Source: JAGPCK01 sp041675505 (lineage in GTDB: Bacteria; Bacteroidota; Bacteroidia; UKL13-3). From it: 64,000 nt of DNA. The notes under the pieces were generated by a model. That model searched no databases. It was not told the DNA's origin and saw nothing but the letters and a program-made list of their open reading frames with translations. The first letter of the stretch is position 1. Each line of letters opens with the position of its first letter. The DNA is taken from NCBI GenBank assembly GCA_041675505.1, contig JBAYTR010000005.1, positions 1 to 64,000 of the forward strand. Reading direction: 5' to 3'. Shown piece by piece: positions 26,267-35,380 of this stretch. The position numbers were made by a program, and so were the translations under genes.

Positions 26267-27313
26267 TTATTCGCCTTTTATTTTTTTCCTTAGTTCAATC
26301 ATTTCATGTTCCAGTTCGTGCAAACGTTTTTCCATATCGGGCAAACGTTTTACTACTATGCTGGAGCGCAGGTAATTTTTGTATTCCTGCACGGGTGAGC
26401 CAATCCACTTTTCTCCGGGAGTATCAATGGAGTTGGGTATGCCGCTTTGTGCCCCAATCTGCGAGCCTTTGGCAATACTGATGTGGCCCACAAATCCTAC
26501 CTGACCGCCTATCACACAATTCTCACCTATTTTGGTGCTGCCCGATACGCCTGTTTGAGAAGCTATAACGGTGTTGGCTCCTACTTCAGCATTGTGAGCC
26601 ACCTGAATTAGGTTATCTAACTTAACGCCTTTGCGTATGAAAGTGCTGCCCATAGTAGCGCGGTCAATGGAACAGTTCGAGCCTATTTCCACATTGTCCT
26701 CAATAATCACATTGCCAATCTGCGGGATTTTGGCATACGTGCCGTCCTTTTGAGGAGCAAACCCGAAGCCGTCACTACCCACCACACTGCCGGCATGGAT
26801 GATACATACATCACCCACCACGCACTGTTCGTATACCTTTACACCGGAATACAGGATGGTGTTTTTGCCGACTTTCGCATTATCACCCACATAGGCGTGG
26901 GGGAAAATCTTCGCACCATCGCCAATCTCTGCATTGTTGCCTATGTAAGCAAAGGCACCTACGTAAACATCTTTTCCTATTTTGGCTGATTCTGCTATAA
27001 AACTGGGTTGTTCAATACCGCTGCGTTTGGCTTTGGGATTGAAGTATTGATCAAGTATGAGGCAGAAGGCAGAGTAGGGGTCATCCACTTTTATCAGGGT
27101 GATGTCGGGGGTGTCTTTTAACTCTATATTCCGGTTCACCAGCACCACTGATGCTTTGGTTTCATAAATGAAATTGGTGTATTTGGGGTTTGACAGGAAA
27201 GTGAGGGAGTTTGGCTGCCCCTGATCTATCTTAGATACCGAGGTAATAACCACATCTCCGTTCCCTGACAATTCTCCTTTTAGTAGCTTGCTGATTTCCA
27301 GTGCTGATACCAT
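26267..27313 (-). CDS. lpxD: UDP-3-O-(3-hydroxyacyl)glucosamine N-acyltransferase
   Basis: 348 aa. It adds the second 3-hydroxyacyl chain to the product of LpxC. The N-terminal uridine-binding domain (about 1-100) is followed by hexapeptide repeats (about 105-300) with the catalytic His region LIQVAHNAEVG, then a C-terminal helical coil (RLPDMEKRLHELEHEM). It is the second gene of the operon, 2 nt before lpxC-fabZ. Confidence 0.95.
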   Translation of the reverse strand: MVSALEISKLLKGELSGNGDVVITSVSKIDQGQPNSLTFLSNPKYTNFIYETKASVVLVNRNIELKDTPDITLIKVDDPYSAFCLILDQYFNPKAKRSGIEQPSFIAESAKIGKDVYVGAFAYIGNNAEIGDGAKIFPHAYVGDNAKVGKNTILYSGVKVYEQCVVGDVCIIHAGSVVGSDGFGFAPQKDGTYAKIPQIGNVIIEDNVEIGSNCSIDRATMGSTFIRKGVKLDNLIQVAHNAEVGANTVIASQTGVSGSTKIGENCVIGGQVGFVGHISIAKGSQIGAQSGIPNSIDTPGEKWIGSPVQEYKNYLRSSIVVKRLPDMEKRLHELEHEMIELRKKIKGE

Positions 27314-27343
27314 GTACTTGGCTTGTTAATTTATGCTGACAAG

Positions 27344-28570
27344 TTATAAATTTTTAGGGAAACACAAGTAGTGCTTTACAATGGTGTTGGAAAGTGCTGA
27401 AATGTTGTAGTTATCAGAGGCTTGCGTAATGTCGATAACTTTTCCGTTTTTGTCGGCAATGTTGATGTGGATGCCTTCTATGCTGTATGCCTTGTTCTCC
27501 ACGGTATTGGTAAACACAAAATAGTCTGAACTTTGCTCAGGGATGTTAAACTTGGCTGTTACCAACTCTTTCAGCTCGGCTATACGCGCATCAGCAAAGG
27601 GTTCTTTACTTATTTCCACCTGCGGAAGTTCACGGTTCACCAGTTGAGTACACAGCCGGCTCAGCACCTTGTCCTCATGTGAGGCCCATACTTTGATGGC
27701 CCCGAAAATATCAAAGTCATCCAGGTTAATGAAGTGTTTAAGGGCTTCGGGGTCACGGGTCAATTTTTCAGCATCAATGCGCTGGTATAAAAAATAATGC
27801 AGGGAGGGGGAGCAAAATATTTCCTGCTTTTCTATAGCCAGTTGCTTGGCACGTTTGATAATGTTGATGAGTAAACTCTCTGCTGCTATCACCGTTTTGT
27901 GGAGGTACACCTGCCAGTACATCAACCTGCGGGCAATAATGAATTTCTCAATGGAGTAAATGCCTTTTTCTTCCACCACCAGTTCATCATCAATTACCGT
28001 AAGCATTTTAATGATACGGTCGTGGCCAATAATGCCTTCCTGCACTCCGGTATAAAAACTGTCTCTGCGCAGGTAATCGAGCCGGTCCATATCCAGCTGA
28101 CTGGAGACTAACTGGTGCAGAAATTTTTTATGGTACGTGTTGTTGAATATTTTCAGTGTGGTATTCAGCCGTCCGTTCATCCCTTTGTTTAGTGCTTCCA
28201 TCAGCAGAAATGAAATGTGCTCGTGGGCTACATTTTCTACAACAAGGTGCTCCAGGGTGTGTGAAAACGGACCATGTCCCAAATCATGCAGCAACACCGC
28301 TGCGCAAACGGATTCAGCTTCATCGTTGGTAATTTCAATGCCTTTAAAACGCAAACTTTCTACGGCCTGGTAGGTAAGGCTCATGGCACCTATCACGTGT
28401 TGAAAGCGGGTATGCATGGCTCCGGGATAAACATAGTAAGAGAGCCCCAGTTGTTTGATGCGCCTTAAACGCTGAAAGTAGGGGTGCTCTATGAGGTCAA
28501 AAACCAGCTCGTACGGAATATTTATAAAACCATATACGGGGTCGTTGATTATTTTTTTCTTGTTTTGCAC
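27344..28570 (-). CDS. HD-domain phosphohydrolase
   Basis: 408 aa, related to YwfO/SAMHD1-type HD proteins. Metal ligands: HTRFQHVIG (about 54), the HD pair in LLHDLGHGPFSHTLEH (about 93-110), and a later Asp in SSQLDMDRLDYLRRDS. Family members are nucleotide or dNTP triphosphohydrolases, but the substrate is not known. It lies 30 nt upstream of lpxD on the same strand, an arrangement I recall from other Bacteroidota, and probably heads the lipid A operon. Confidence 0.85.
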   Translation of the reverse strand: MQNKKKIINDPVYGFINIPYELVFDLIEHPYFQRLRRIKQLGLSYYVYPGAMHTRFQHVIGAMSLTYQAVESLRFKGIEITNDEAESVCAAVLLHDLGHGPFSHTLEHLVVENVAHEHISFLLMEALNKGMNGRLNTTLKIFNNTYHKKFLHQLVSSQLDMDRLDYLRRDSFYTGVQEGIIGHDRIIKMLTVIDDELVVEEKGIYSIEKFIIARRLMYWQVYLHKTVIAAESLLINIIKRAKQLAIEKQEIFCSPSLHYFLYQRIDAEKLTRDPEALKHFINLDDFDIFGAIKVWASHEDKVLSRLCTQLVNRELPQVEISKEPFADARIAELKELVTAKFNIPEQSSDYFVFTNTVENKAYSIEGIHINIADKNGKVIDITQASDNYNISALSNTIVKHYLCFPKNL

Positions 28571-28681
28571 GTGTGCTGTATAATAAAATACTTAGAAATG
28601 AGTTTATAATGCCGCAGGCACTATTATTGTGTGCAAAAATGCGATTTTACATCCGTATTCACTAAACTCAACTCATTAAAC

Positions 28682-30238
28682 ATGCAAAACGTAACCATTC
28701 TTTGGGCCGATGACGAAATAGAACACCTTAAGCCACATATTCTGTTTCTCGAAAAGAAAGGCTACACCCTTGTTCCGGTGAGCAACGGACAAGATGCCAT
28801 TGATAAAAACCGCGAACAACATATTGACCTTATATTTCTGGATGAAAACATGCCCGGCCTTTCAGGTTTGGAAACACTCAGCCGCATCAAGGAGGAAACT
28901 CCCGATGTGCCCGTGGTGATGATTACGAAGAGTGAAGAGGAATACATTATGGATGAAGCCATAGGTTCCAAAATTGCCGATTACCTCATTAAGCCCGTTA
29001 ACCCCAACCAGATTTTACTGTCCATCAAAAAACTGATTGACAACAAACGTCTCATCAGCGAAAAAACCACACAAGGATATCAGCAGGATTTCCGCAACAT
29101 AGGGATGGCTTTTCATGATAACTTAGGATTTAAAGACTGGTGTAACCTGTACCGCAAACTGGTATTTTGGGAACTGGAACTGGGGCAAACCAACGAAAAC
29201 GCCATGGCTGATGTATTCAACATGCAGAAGGACGAAGCCAATCATAATTTTAGTAAATACATTGCCGAAAACTATGTGCAGTTTTTGCAGAAAAAAATCG
29301 AAGACCGCCCGGTACTTTCTCATGAACTGTTTTCGCAAAAAGTATATCCCTTACTCAAGCAGGATAAACCCGTATTTTTTGTGCTTATGGATAACCTGCG
29401 GTACGACCAGTGGAAAATGATACAACCGGTACTCAATGAATTTTTTAGGGTAGAGGAAGATGAGTTGTACATGAGCATTTTGCCTACCACCACGCAGTAT
29501 TGCCGCAATGCCATATTCTCCGGTTTACTGCCGGCTGAAATTGAAAAACGCATGCCCAACTACTGGAGCAATGATGAAGACGAGGGTGGTAAAAACCTGC
29601 ACGAAGAAGATTTTTTAAAAGACCAGCTTTCGCGCAATAAACTGGATGTAAAACTTTCCTACACCAAAGTAACCAACCTTGACGGAGCGAAACAACTGGC
29701 CGATAACATCAATAACCTGTTTAAGAATAAGCTCAATGTAATCGTTTACAATTTTGTAGATTCACTTTCCCATGCCCGCACGGATATGCACGTGATACGC
29801 GAACTGGCCGAAGATGAAAAAGCTTACCGTTCGGTTACACTGGCCTGGTTCCAGAATTCTCCTTTGTTTGAAGCGTTGAAAAAAATTGCACAGATTGATG
29901 CCACAGTTATTATCACTACCGATCACGGTTCTATTCGCGTGCATGAGCCGGTAAAGATTGTGGGCGACCGCAACACCAATACCAACCTGCGGTACAAGCA
30001 GGGCAAAAATTTAAACTACGATAAAAAAGAAGTGTTTGAAGCCAAGGATCCGGCTCAGTTTGGTTTACCCAGGCAGCACGTAAGCTCAGGATTTGTGTTT
30101 GCCCGAAACAACGATTTTTTTGCTTACCCCAATAACTACAATTATTACGTGAATTACTATAAGAACACGTTCCAGCACGGTGGGATCTCTATGGAAGAAA
30201 TGCTGATACCGTTTGCGGTATTGAGTACGAAAGGGTAG
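28682..30238 (+). CDS. porX: T9SS response regulator with PglZ domain, PorX
   Basis: 518 aa from the ATG at 28682 (the frame opens further upstream, but receiver domains begin at MQNVTILWADDE). The receiver (1-120) has acidic Asp10/Asp11, phospho-acceptor Asp54 in FLDENMPG and Lys in LIKPVNP. The PglZ domain (about 210-515) has the alkaline-phosphatase-like metal motifs FFVLMDNLRYDQW and TTDHGSIRVHEP. PorX, with the histidine kinase PorY, controls T9SS gene expression, and its PglZ domain is reported to cleave cyclic oligonucleotides. It is divergent from the HD gene. Confidence 0.92.
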   Translation: MQNVTILWADDEIEHLKPHILFLEKKGYTLVPVSNGQDAIDKNREQHIDLIFLDENMPGLSGLETLSRIKEETPDVPVVMITKSEEEYIMDEAIGSKIADYLIKPVNPNQILLSIKKLIDNKRLISEKTTQGYQQDFRNIGMAFHDNLGFKDWCNLYRKLVFWELELGQTNENAMADVFNMQKDEANHNFSKYIAENYVQFLQKKIEDRPVLSHELFSQKVYPLLKQDKPVFFVLMDNLRYDQWKMIQPVLNEFFRVEEDELYMSILPTTTQYCRNAIFSGLLPAEIEKRMPNYWSNDEDEGGKNLHEEDFLKDQLSRNKLDVKLSYTKVTNLDGAKQLADNINNLFKNKLNVIVYNFVDSLSHARTDMHVIRELAEDEKAYRSVTLAWFQNSPLFEALKKIAQIDATVIITTDHGSIRVHEPVKIVGDRNTNTNLRYKQGKNLNYDKKEVFEAKDPAQFGLPRQHVSSGFVFARNNDFFAYPNNYNYYVNYYKNTFQHGGISMEEMLIPFAVLSTKG

Positions 30239-30251
30239 TGGTGCGTGCTCG

Positions 30252-30288
30252 TTCGTGGTGACAAGAAAAGAGTGAGGGTTCTTATTTA
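30252..30288 (+). repeat. intergenic repeat, ttcgtggtgaca type
   Basis: Resembles 33071-33110: both start ttcgtggtgaca and continue gag/cga-rich to ggtt(t)..cttatt. It marks the left side of the accessory patch. Confidence 0.4.
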
Positions 30289-30310
30289 TGTCTTGTCGGA
30301 TACTGTTGTT

Positions 30311-30949
30311 TTATTTCCAGCCAAGTTTGCCAAATAACAGGTCTTCATATTCCTTGTTCCCTTTAATGACTTTTATTAAATCATCTGCACTATCAGGTAT
30401 TTCAGTCTCATTTTTTATTTTGTTTGAATACTGTAATTTATAATGATAGAGCTCAATTAAGTTTGATGTGTTATTTGCTCTTTTTATAATTGTTTCATGT
30501 AATTTGTCTACTTCGCAACCTTCTAGAGGCCTTAACCAATAGACCAATTTCAAAATGCCAATACGTTCGTCAATATCAACTTTGTTAAATCTGTCTGCAA
30601 GGTGGTTTGCGATAACCCCTACGCCAAATGTTCTTAAGCAGGGATTTAGAAAAACTCTATTGAAACTTGTGTCTCTGTGATTTATTGCTGCATTTAATAA
30701 TGGTTCAATCAATTCTTTATCAAAGTTGTCATACAGGTAAAGCAAGTCGGCAACAAAATACTTATCATTAATATCACTGTTATTATCTAGTAGATTAATA
30801 AGTTCAATAGTCTGGTCTTTAGAAAGGTTTGGATTTCCCTTTTTGAACTCATTCAATGCATCATTCTCTTGCGCGTAGTCGGGAGCAAAGTAGTCTCCTA
30901 AGTTTTTATATTTTTTAAGTGTAGTTTTAATGTTCATATGCAATGTCAC
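30311..30949 (-). CDS. HEAT-like helical protein, function unknown
   Basis: 212 aa (a second ATG five codons in would also serve). It is helical throughout, with repeats of about 35 residues suggesting HEAT/ARM-type packing (QTIELINLLDNNSDINDKYFVADLLY, then LIEPLLNAAINHRDT). No signal peptide. Codons are AT-rich compared with the neighbouring housekeeping genes, a sign of transfer. Such proteins are often interaction partners or immunity factors, but nothing specific is seen here. Confidence 0.65.
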   Translation of the reverse strand: MTLHMNIKTTLKKYKNLGDYFAPDYAQENDALNEFKKGNPNLSKDQTIELINLLDNNSDINDKYFVADLLYLYDNFDKELIEPLLNAAINHRDTSFNRVFLNPCLRTFGVGVIANHLADRFNKVDIDERIGILKLVYWLRPLEGCEVDKLHETIIKRANNTSNLIELYHYKLQYSNKIKNETEIPDSADDLIKVIKGNKEYEDLLFGKLGWK

Positions 30950-31027
30950 TAGTCACCTTCATGAATTTTAGTTTCATTTTCTCTCAAGCAGTTGAAATCT
31001 ACAGCCATATTCGTTGAATTTTGAGTG

Positions 31028-31060
31028 AAATTAAGACCTCAACCTCACAATTGCAAGCAG
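31028..31060 (+). repeat. intergenic repeat, cctcacaattgcaa type (copy 1)
   Basis: Matches copies at 32418-32449 and 33015-33046, sharing aaatta..accTCAaCcTCACAAtTGCAAgC with small changes. Found only in the accessory patch of this window. Confidence 0.5.
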
Positions 31061-31110
31061 TTTAGAGTTGAGGTAGTGCAGGGTTTCTGCTAAGAACCCA
31101 TAGCAGCCCG

Positions 31111-32361
31111 TTATTTTTTAATCAGTTTAGTAGTGTATGATTTGCCGGTCTCCGCTTGTTCTGCTTTAAGAATATACATGCCGGGTAACAAATCAAATGA
31201 AGGAGTTCCGTTACTTGTATTACCCCTGGCAACTACTTGCCCTAACGAGTTGTAAATGGTTAAGTCTAAAACTCCGTCAATTCCGTTAATACTAAAAGTA
31301 GATTCAAAAGGATTTGGATAAACTCCGATACTGCGGCTAACGTTTTGTTCGGCACTTAAAAGTGTTGAACAATTCGATGGAACGGAATCTGTTGTATAAA
31401 AACTATTGCAGCTATTGCAAAAAATACTTTTAAAAAAGCAACTTGCCCGTTGTGCCCTGAAAACACTGCCGGCATTTCTGTAGATGCCATGTTCCCCGAG
31501 TGTATCTACGGTTAATTCACTGCAAACATTGCTCGCTGTCAAATCATCATGCAACGCCCTCGAACCATTGAGCGTATAATGAGCAAAGGAATTATCGGAA
31601 TCAATTGGTACCAGTGTATCCAGTTCACCGTGAAAGGCAATGGTAGGAATCATTTCATCTACATCCACTTCACTTTCCACAGCACCACCCCAGTTATTAA
31701 ATATGCCTTTAATGGAATAAGTTTTAGTCAGATTATTACCGGAGGTATATAGATTTCCTAATTCAACACTTGTGGCTGTGGAGTTATACAACAGCGAAAC
31801 ACTGTCAAGTTCAAACGGGTCTGCATATACCAACCCAAGAGCAGCTAATGCACCGGCACTTTGTCCTCCTACAAAAAGCCAATTGGTATCAATTCTTACT
31901 GCATTGGCATTATTTACAATATACCTTAAAGCGGCATGACCATCCTGAATAGCCCTGTATCGGGCTTTGTATTGGCCGTATTCAGAAAAGTCGTGTCCAA
32001 GCCTGTATTTTATGGAGGCGCAAACAAATCCTCTTCTGGCCAAGTGGAAACATACATCTCTGATATCACCGGATTGTTTGTCTCCTGACGAAAAACCTCC
32101 CCCGTGCATCATCAGTATAAATGGCCGTTTAGGTGAATTATCAATAGTAAGGTTGGGGTAGTAAAGGTCAAACAACAAGGTATCCTGATTGCCTGTATAA
32201 TTTAAAGCAGTACCATATTGAATATTGGTTGCGATAGTAATTTGAGTGGAGTCGAAAAAAGCTTTTTCGGTATACCTGGAATCATTGGTGCAATACTGTG
32301 CACTTGCTTTTCCAACTAAAAGAAACAGAATAGCAGTTAGGTTTAAAAATTTATTTTTCAT
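31111..32361 (-). CDS. secreted carboxylesterase-like alpha/beta hydrolase with T9SS sorting domain
   Basis: 416 aa. Signal peptide 1-21 (ends ASAQ). The hydrolase domain (about 40-310) has the oxyanion motif MMHGGGFSSGD, the nucleophile elbow GGQSAGA, and candidate acid and His residues in AFHGELDTLVPID and GEHGIYRN. It resembles BD-FAE/carboxylesterase enzymes acting on ester bonds of polysaccharides or lipids. The C-terminus (YPNPFESTF, IYNSLGQVVARG, LLPGMYILKA, KLIKK) is a type A sorting domain, so the enzyme should be secreted and surface-anchored. It sits among repeat-flanked accessory genes. Confidence 0.85.
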   Translation of the reverse strand: MKNKFLNLTAILFLLVGKASAQYCTNDSRYTEKAFFDSTQITIATNIQYGTALNYTGNQDTLLFDLYYPNLTIDNSPKRPFILMMHGGGFSSGDKQSGDIRDVCFHLARRGFVCASIKYRLGHDFSEYGQYKARYRAIQDGHAALRYIVNNANAVRIDTNWLFVGGQSAGALAALGLVYADPFELDSVSLLYNSTATSVELGNLYTSGNNLTKTYSIKGIFNNWGGAVESEVDVDEMIPTIAFHGELDTLVPIDSDNSFAHYTLNGSRALHDDLTASNVCSELTVDTLGEHGIYRNAGSVFRAQRASCFFKSIFCNSCNSFYTTDSVPSNCSTLLSAEQNVSRSIGVYPNPFESTFSINGIDGVLDLTIYNSLGQVVARGNTSNGTPSFDLLPGMYILKAEQAETGKSYTTKLIKK

Positions 32362-32417
32362 GCTGTGAATTTATTCCTGACCATAATATTTCACCTGAGT
32401 ATGCTGGTGTTTTGGTA

Positions 32418-32465
32418 AAAATAAGTTCTCAGCCCCACAAATGCAAACGTGTGCTTATAGCTTAG
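32418..32465 (+). repeat. intergenic repeat, cacaaatgcaa type (copy 2) with tagcttag
   Basis: Shares aaa(a/t)ta..t/ac..cacaa(a/t)tgcaaacg with the other copies, and tagcttag follows 8 nt later, as at 33054-33061. Confidence 0.45.
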
Positions 32466-32523
32466 CGGGGCGACATGAAACGAACAGTCTGAAGTGTTGA
32501 ATTCTTGGCTTCTTTGATGCAAT

Positions 32524-32556
32524 GCGGTGAGCGGGAATTAAATCTCCCGCCCACCG
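32524..32556. repeat. 13-bp hairpin in an intergenic region
   Basis: gcggtgagcggga pairs with tcccgcccaccgc at 12 of 13 positions around the loop attaaatc. No T-tract on either strand, so it is more likely an extragenic palindrome than a terminator. The remainder of 32362-32571 holds no gene. Confidence 0.5.
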
Positions 32557-32571
32557 CATGTATGCGTTAGA

Positions 32572-32790
32572 TTAATGCTTGTTTTTCTTTTTCTTGGAAT
32601 GTCCGGGGTTATTTGTGGCTGGATGGTGGGGGTTGTGGCGGTTTTTGTACCAACCCTTGTGTTTGCCGTTGTCGTGGTGGGTGGTAACTAAGCAGGATGT
32701 TTGGTTAAATAAAACACCCAAGCCAATAAGAAAAACCAATAAAGAGATAGATTTTTTAATAGAAAAGGAAAATGGTAAGTTAGACTTCAT
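32572..32790 (-). CDS. small His/Lys-rich lipoprotein
   Basis: 72 aa from the ATG at 32790. An N-terminal hydrophobic segment (about 12-32) ends in a lipobox-like NQTSC. The mature part is very basic and His-rich (HHDNGKHKGWYKNRHNPHHP) and ends in a run of Lys. I recall similar tiny proteins in Bacteroidota. The His-rich tail could bind metal or nucleic acid, but this is a guess. CACCTTTG lies 5 nt before the ATG, a near match to the -7 box. Confidence 0.55.
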   Translation of the reverse strand: MKSNLPFSFSIKKSISLLVFLIGLGVLFNQTSCLVTTHHDNGKHKGWYKNRHNPHHPATNNPGHSKKKKNKH

Positions 32791-33014
32791 GTGGGCAAAG
32801 GTGAGGCTAAGCCTGCTCCCAGGTATTACATAAGTCTTTGGAAAAGTTATATAAATGCAGTGAAAATGCTTTGTTAGCAATAAGAAAGGGAAATGGCTGG
32901 TTTGTGCTGGCACGAACAGGAGCGGAGTAGAGCTTGGCTCATGTCTTCACGAACCATCTCTTATTAAAAAATATTCTGATGAAGTTTGCAGCCATACCAG
33001 ATAAATTTCAAGTA

Positions 33015-33110
33015 AAATTACGACCACAACCTCACAATTGCAAACGGGGAAAGTAGCTTAGTTGGGCTGTTTCGTGGTGACACGAACCAGGGCGAAGGTT
33101 TTTCTTATTC
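33015..33110 (+). repeat. composite intergenic repeat (copy 3)
   Basis: Contains the cctcacaattgcaa unit (33015-33046), tagcttag (33054-33061) and the ttcgtggtgacacgaac unit (33071-33110). Other single units of the same family lie at 30252, 31028 and 32418. Confidence 0.5.
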
Positions 33111-33956
33111 GTGGCTTCTTATTTTAACCGGAATAGCAAATTTCATAAGGCTTTCAAGCTTTCTAATATTACGCAGAATAACTACTTCTCTAGAAAACCA
33201 AACACAGAAAAGAATAAAATCGTCAAACTCAATAAATCCGGTTAACTCTATACCTGGATAATTAGCAACTTTAGCTATTCTTATAAGTGTTTTAGCATCT
33301 TCTCTTTTTATTGATTCTTTATATTCTATACTGTTTACTGGGAGTTTTTCTCGCATGTATTCTTCTTGATAATTTACTAAGTCTTTCAATTCAAAGTTTG
33401 ATTTTGACTTATCCCAAAAATTAATGTAAGCAAGTTCCTTTTGCTTACCAGCTTCTTCAAGTGATAATCCTCTTTGGTATAAATAACAAAGGCTTCCAGG
33501 TCTTTTGCTGGCATCTATAATCCACCCAAAGGGAGCTAGGAGTAATGCCCCATTTTCTCCTGAATAAGGAATTGCTAATTCTCCATGAAAATTGCTTTTT
33601 AGATCTTTAAGGCTGTAAATATCAAGTTCTATATGGTCAGGATTGTTAAATGCTCTTTGAAGAGCGGCCTCAGTATAACCTTGTTCAGTAATCATTAGAC
33701 CCTTTTCAGCTCCAATGTCAGCAGCCATACTGATAAATGATTCAACATCCTTTACATCAACTTTTTTATTGTAAAGTTTACAGTCAATGATTATTTTAAT
33801 GTCATTACCGCCAATACGTTCTTGTATTAGAATATCAATTTGTCGTTTAGCCTTAGAGTATTTTCCAATGAGTTTAACATCTCTTTTTATTTCCGCACCT
33901 ACAAAATATAGCTTACAAGTTTCAAAAATTGCTATTTCATACTCTGTCCAGTTCAT
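33105..33956 (-). CDS. Mrr-like PD-(D/E)XK nuclease protein
   Basis: 283 aa. The N-terminal domain (about 1-115) has the order of an Mrr/restriction-endonuclease fold: KAKRQIDILI (Asp41), then IIIDCK (Asp58-Cys-Lys60), then MAADIGAEKGLMITEQGYTEAA, which is the conserved helix-strand typical of Mrr-like nucleases. The C-terminal part (about 130-283) is unrecognised. Mrr-like enzymes usually cut modified or foreign DNA. There is no methyltransferase or helicase beside it, so this would be an orphan type IV-like nuclease. AT-rich codons and flanking repeats suggest acquisition. Confidence 0.7.
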   Translation of the reverse strand: MNWTEYEIAIFETCKLYFVGAEIKRDVKLIGKYSKAKRQIDILIQERIGGNDIKIIIDCKLYNKKVDVKDVESFISMAADIGAEKGLMITEQGYTEAALQRAFNNPDHIELDIYSLKDLKSNFHGELAIPYSGENGALLLAPFGWIIDASKRPGSLCYLYQRGLSLEEAGKQKELAYINFWDKSKSNFELKDLVNYQEEYMREKLPVNSIEYKESIKREDAKTLIRIAKVANYPGIELTGFIEFDDFILFCVWFSREVVILRNIRKLESLMKFAIPVKIRSHE

Positions 33957-34021
33957 CTACGTAAGTGTAATATTTTGTTGATATACGTGTCGCTAAAGTT
34001 CCTATCATCTCGAACCACCTC

Positions 34022-34879
34022 TTACATCGCCTTCAAACTAATATCTAAACTTTTTACGGAGTGGGTGAGTGCCCCTACCGAGATGTAATCTACACCGGTT
34101 TCAGCATAGCTGCGTATGGTTTGCAGGGTAATACCGCCCGAGGCTTCCGTTTCGTATTGCCGGTTGATGAGTTGTACGGCTTCTTTTAAAGCAGGCACTT
34201 CAAAATTATCCAGCATGATGCGGTGTATGCCTCCTTTGGCTAAAGTGCGTTGTACCTCTTGCAGGTTACGTGTTTCCACTTCAATGCGCAGGTCGAGGTT
34301 ATTGGCTTTTAAGTAAGCATGCACCTGGTCAATGGCGGCTTCCAGACCTCCGCAAAAATCAGCATGGTTGTCTTTAATCATAATCATGTCGTACAAACCA
34401 ATGCGGTGGTTTTCTCCGCCTCCGGTTTTTACGGCCCATTTTTCCAGCAAGCGCATACCGGGAGTGGTTTTGCGGGTGTCCAGCACTTTGGTGTGCAAGC
34501 CCTGCAACTCCTGAACGTATCTGTTAGTGGAAGTGGCCACACCGCTCAACCGTTGGCAAAGGTTGAGCACCAAACGCTCAGCGGTTAAAATATTGCGCGC
34601 TGAACCTGTTACCAACAGAGCCACATCGCCCGATTGAACGGGAGTGCCGTCTTGCAATAAATGAGTTACCTTTAAGTTGGGGTCAACCTGATGGAAGACT
34701 ACCTCGGCCAGTTCCAAACCCGCAATAATGCCCTGTTCTTTGATGAGCATGCGCGATTGACCTTGTGCGCTGGCAGGTATGCAGGCATTGGCAGAGTGGT
34801 CGCCTGAGCCGATGTCTTCGGCCAGGCACTCTTTAATAAACTGAAGAATGTGGGGGGAATGAAATAATGGATTCGTCAA
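34022..34879 (-). CDS. nadC: nicotinate-nucleotide pyrophosphorylase
   Basis: 285 aa. It converts quinolinate and PRPP to nicotinate mononucleotide in NAD synthesis. Motifs: EDIGSGDHSANA near the N-terminus, LNLCQRLSGVATSTNRYV, DTRKTTPGMRLLEKWAVKTGGG.NHR (quinolinate/PRPP-binding), and GVDYISVGALTHS. The start is TTG at 34879. It ends a - strand run that begins with the amino acid dehydrogenase. Confidence 0.95.
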   Translation of the reverse strand: MTNPLFHSPHILQFIKECLAEDIGSGDHSANACIPASAQGQSRMLIKEQGIIAGLELAEVVFHQVDPNLKVTHLLQDGTPVQSGDVALLVTGSARNILTAERLVLNLCQRLSGVATSTNRYVQELQGLHTKVLDTRKTTPGMRLLEKWAVKTGGGENHRIGLYDMIMIKDNHADFCGGLEAAIDQVHAYLKANNLDLRIEVETRNLQEVQRTLAKGGIHRIMLDNFEVPALKEAVQLINRQYETEASGGITLQTIRSYAETGVDYISVGALTHSVKSLDISLKAM

Positions 34880-34905
34880 AACGTTGGCTTTTTAATGCCG
34901 CGAAG

Positions 34906-35307
34906 TTACTCGTTTTCGAAATGCAATTCCTGAATGAGTTCTTGTCCGTTTTGTTCTTTGGTTAAAATGTACACGCGCAGCACGCCTTTGGCATACTCGT
35001 ACCTGCCCACCACGTAGTGTGCTCCCTGTGCTGAGGAGCCGCGGTGTTGTATGGTGTAACTTTTGGCAGGGTATTGTTTAAAGAAGTCGCGCAGCAGTAA
35101 TTCTGCCTGTGCTTTGCTGTAAAGGTCAGAGTGCTCAGGGGTGGCAAAATCTATGGTGGCGTTAAAACTTTTGGCTATTTCTTTGGAGTTACCGCTTTTG
35201 ATAAAAGGAATAAGGGTATCAAATAAATCGTTACCTGCCGCCAGAGCCAACATACTACCCGTTAGTAAAACGGAGAGGAGGGTGATGAAAAGTTTACGCG
35301 TAACCAT
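34906..35307 (-). CDS. DUF4783 exported protein
   Basis: 133 aa from the ATG at 35307 (a longer frame upstream lacks a signal). Signal peptide 1-23 (ends LALAAG). The mature part is a small cystatin/NTF2-like alpha+beta domain: helix LIPFIKSGNSKEIAKSF, then strands ATIDF, SYTIQHRG and GRYEYAKGVLRVYILT. It matches DUF4783, a Bacteroidota family usually beside nadC. The function is unknown. Confidence 0.75.
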   Translation of the reverse strand: MVTRKLFITLLSVLLTGSMLALAAGNDLFDTLIPFIKSGNSKEIAKSFNATIDFATPEHSDLYSKAQAELLLRDFFKQYPAKSYTIQHRGSSAQGAHYVVGRYEYAKGVLRVYILTKEQNGQELIQELHFENE

Positions 35308-35380
35308 ATTGAAGTGGGTTAAATTCCTATGGCAAATTAGCCAAAAAAATGAGAAGTTCAATTTTAAATTTAGGTTTGAT

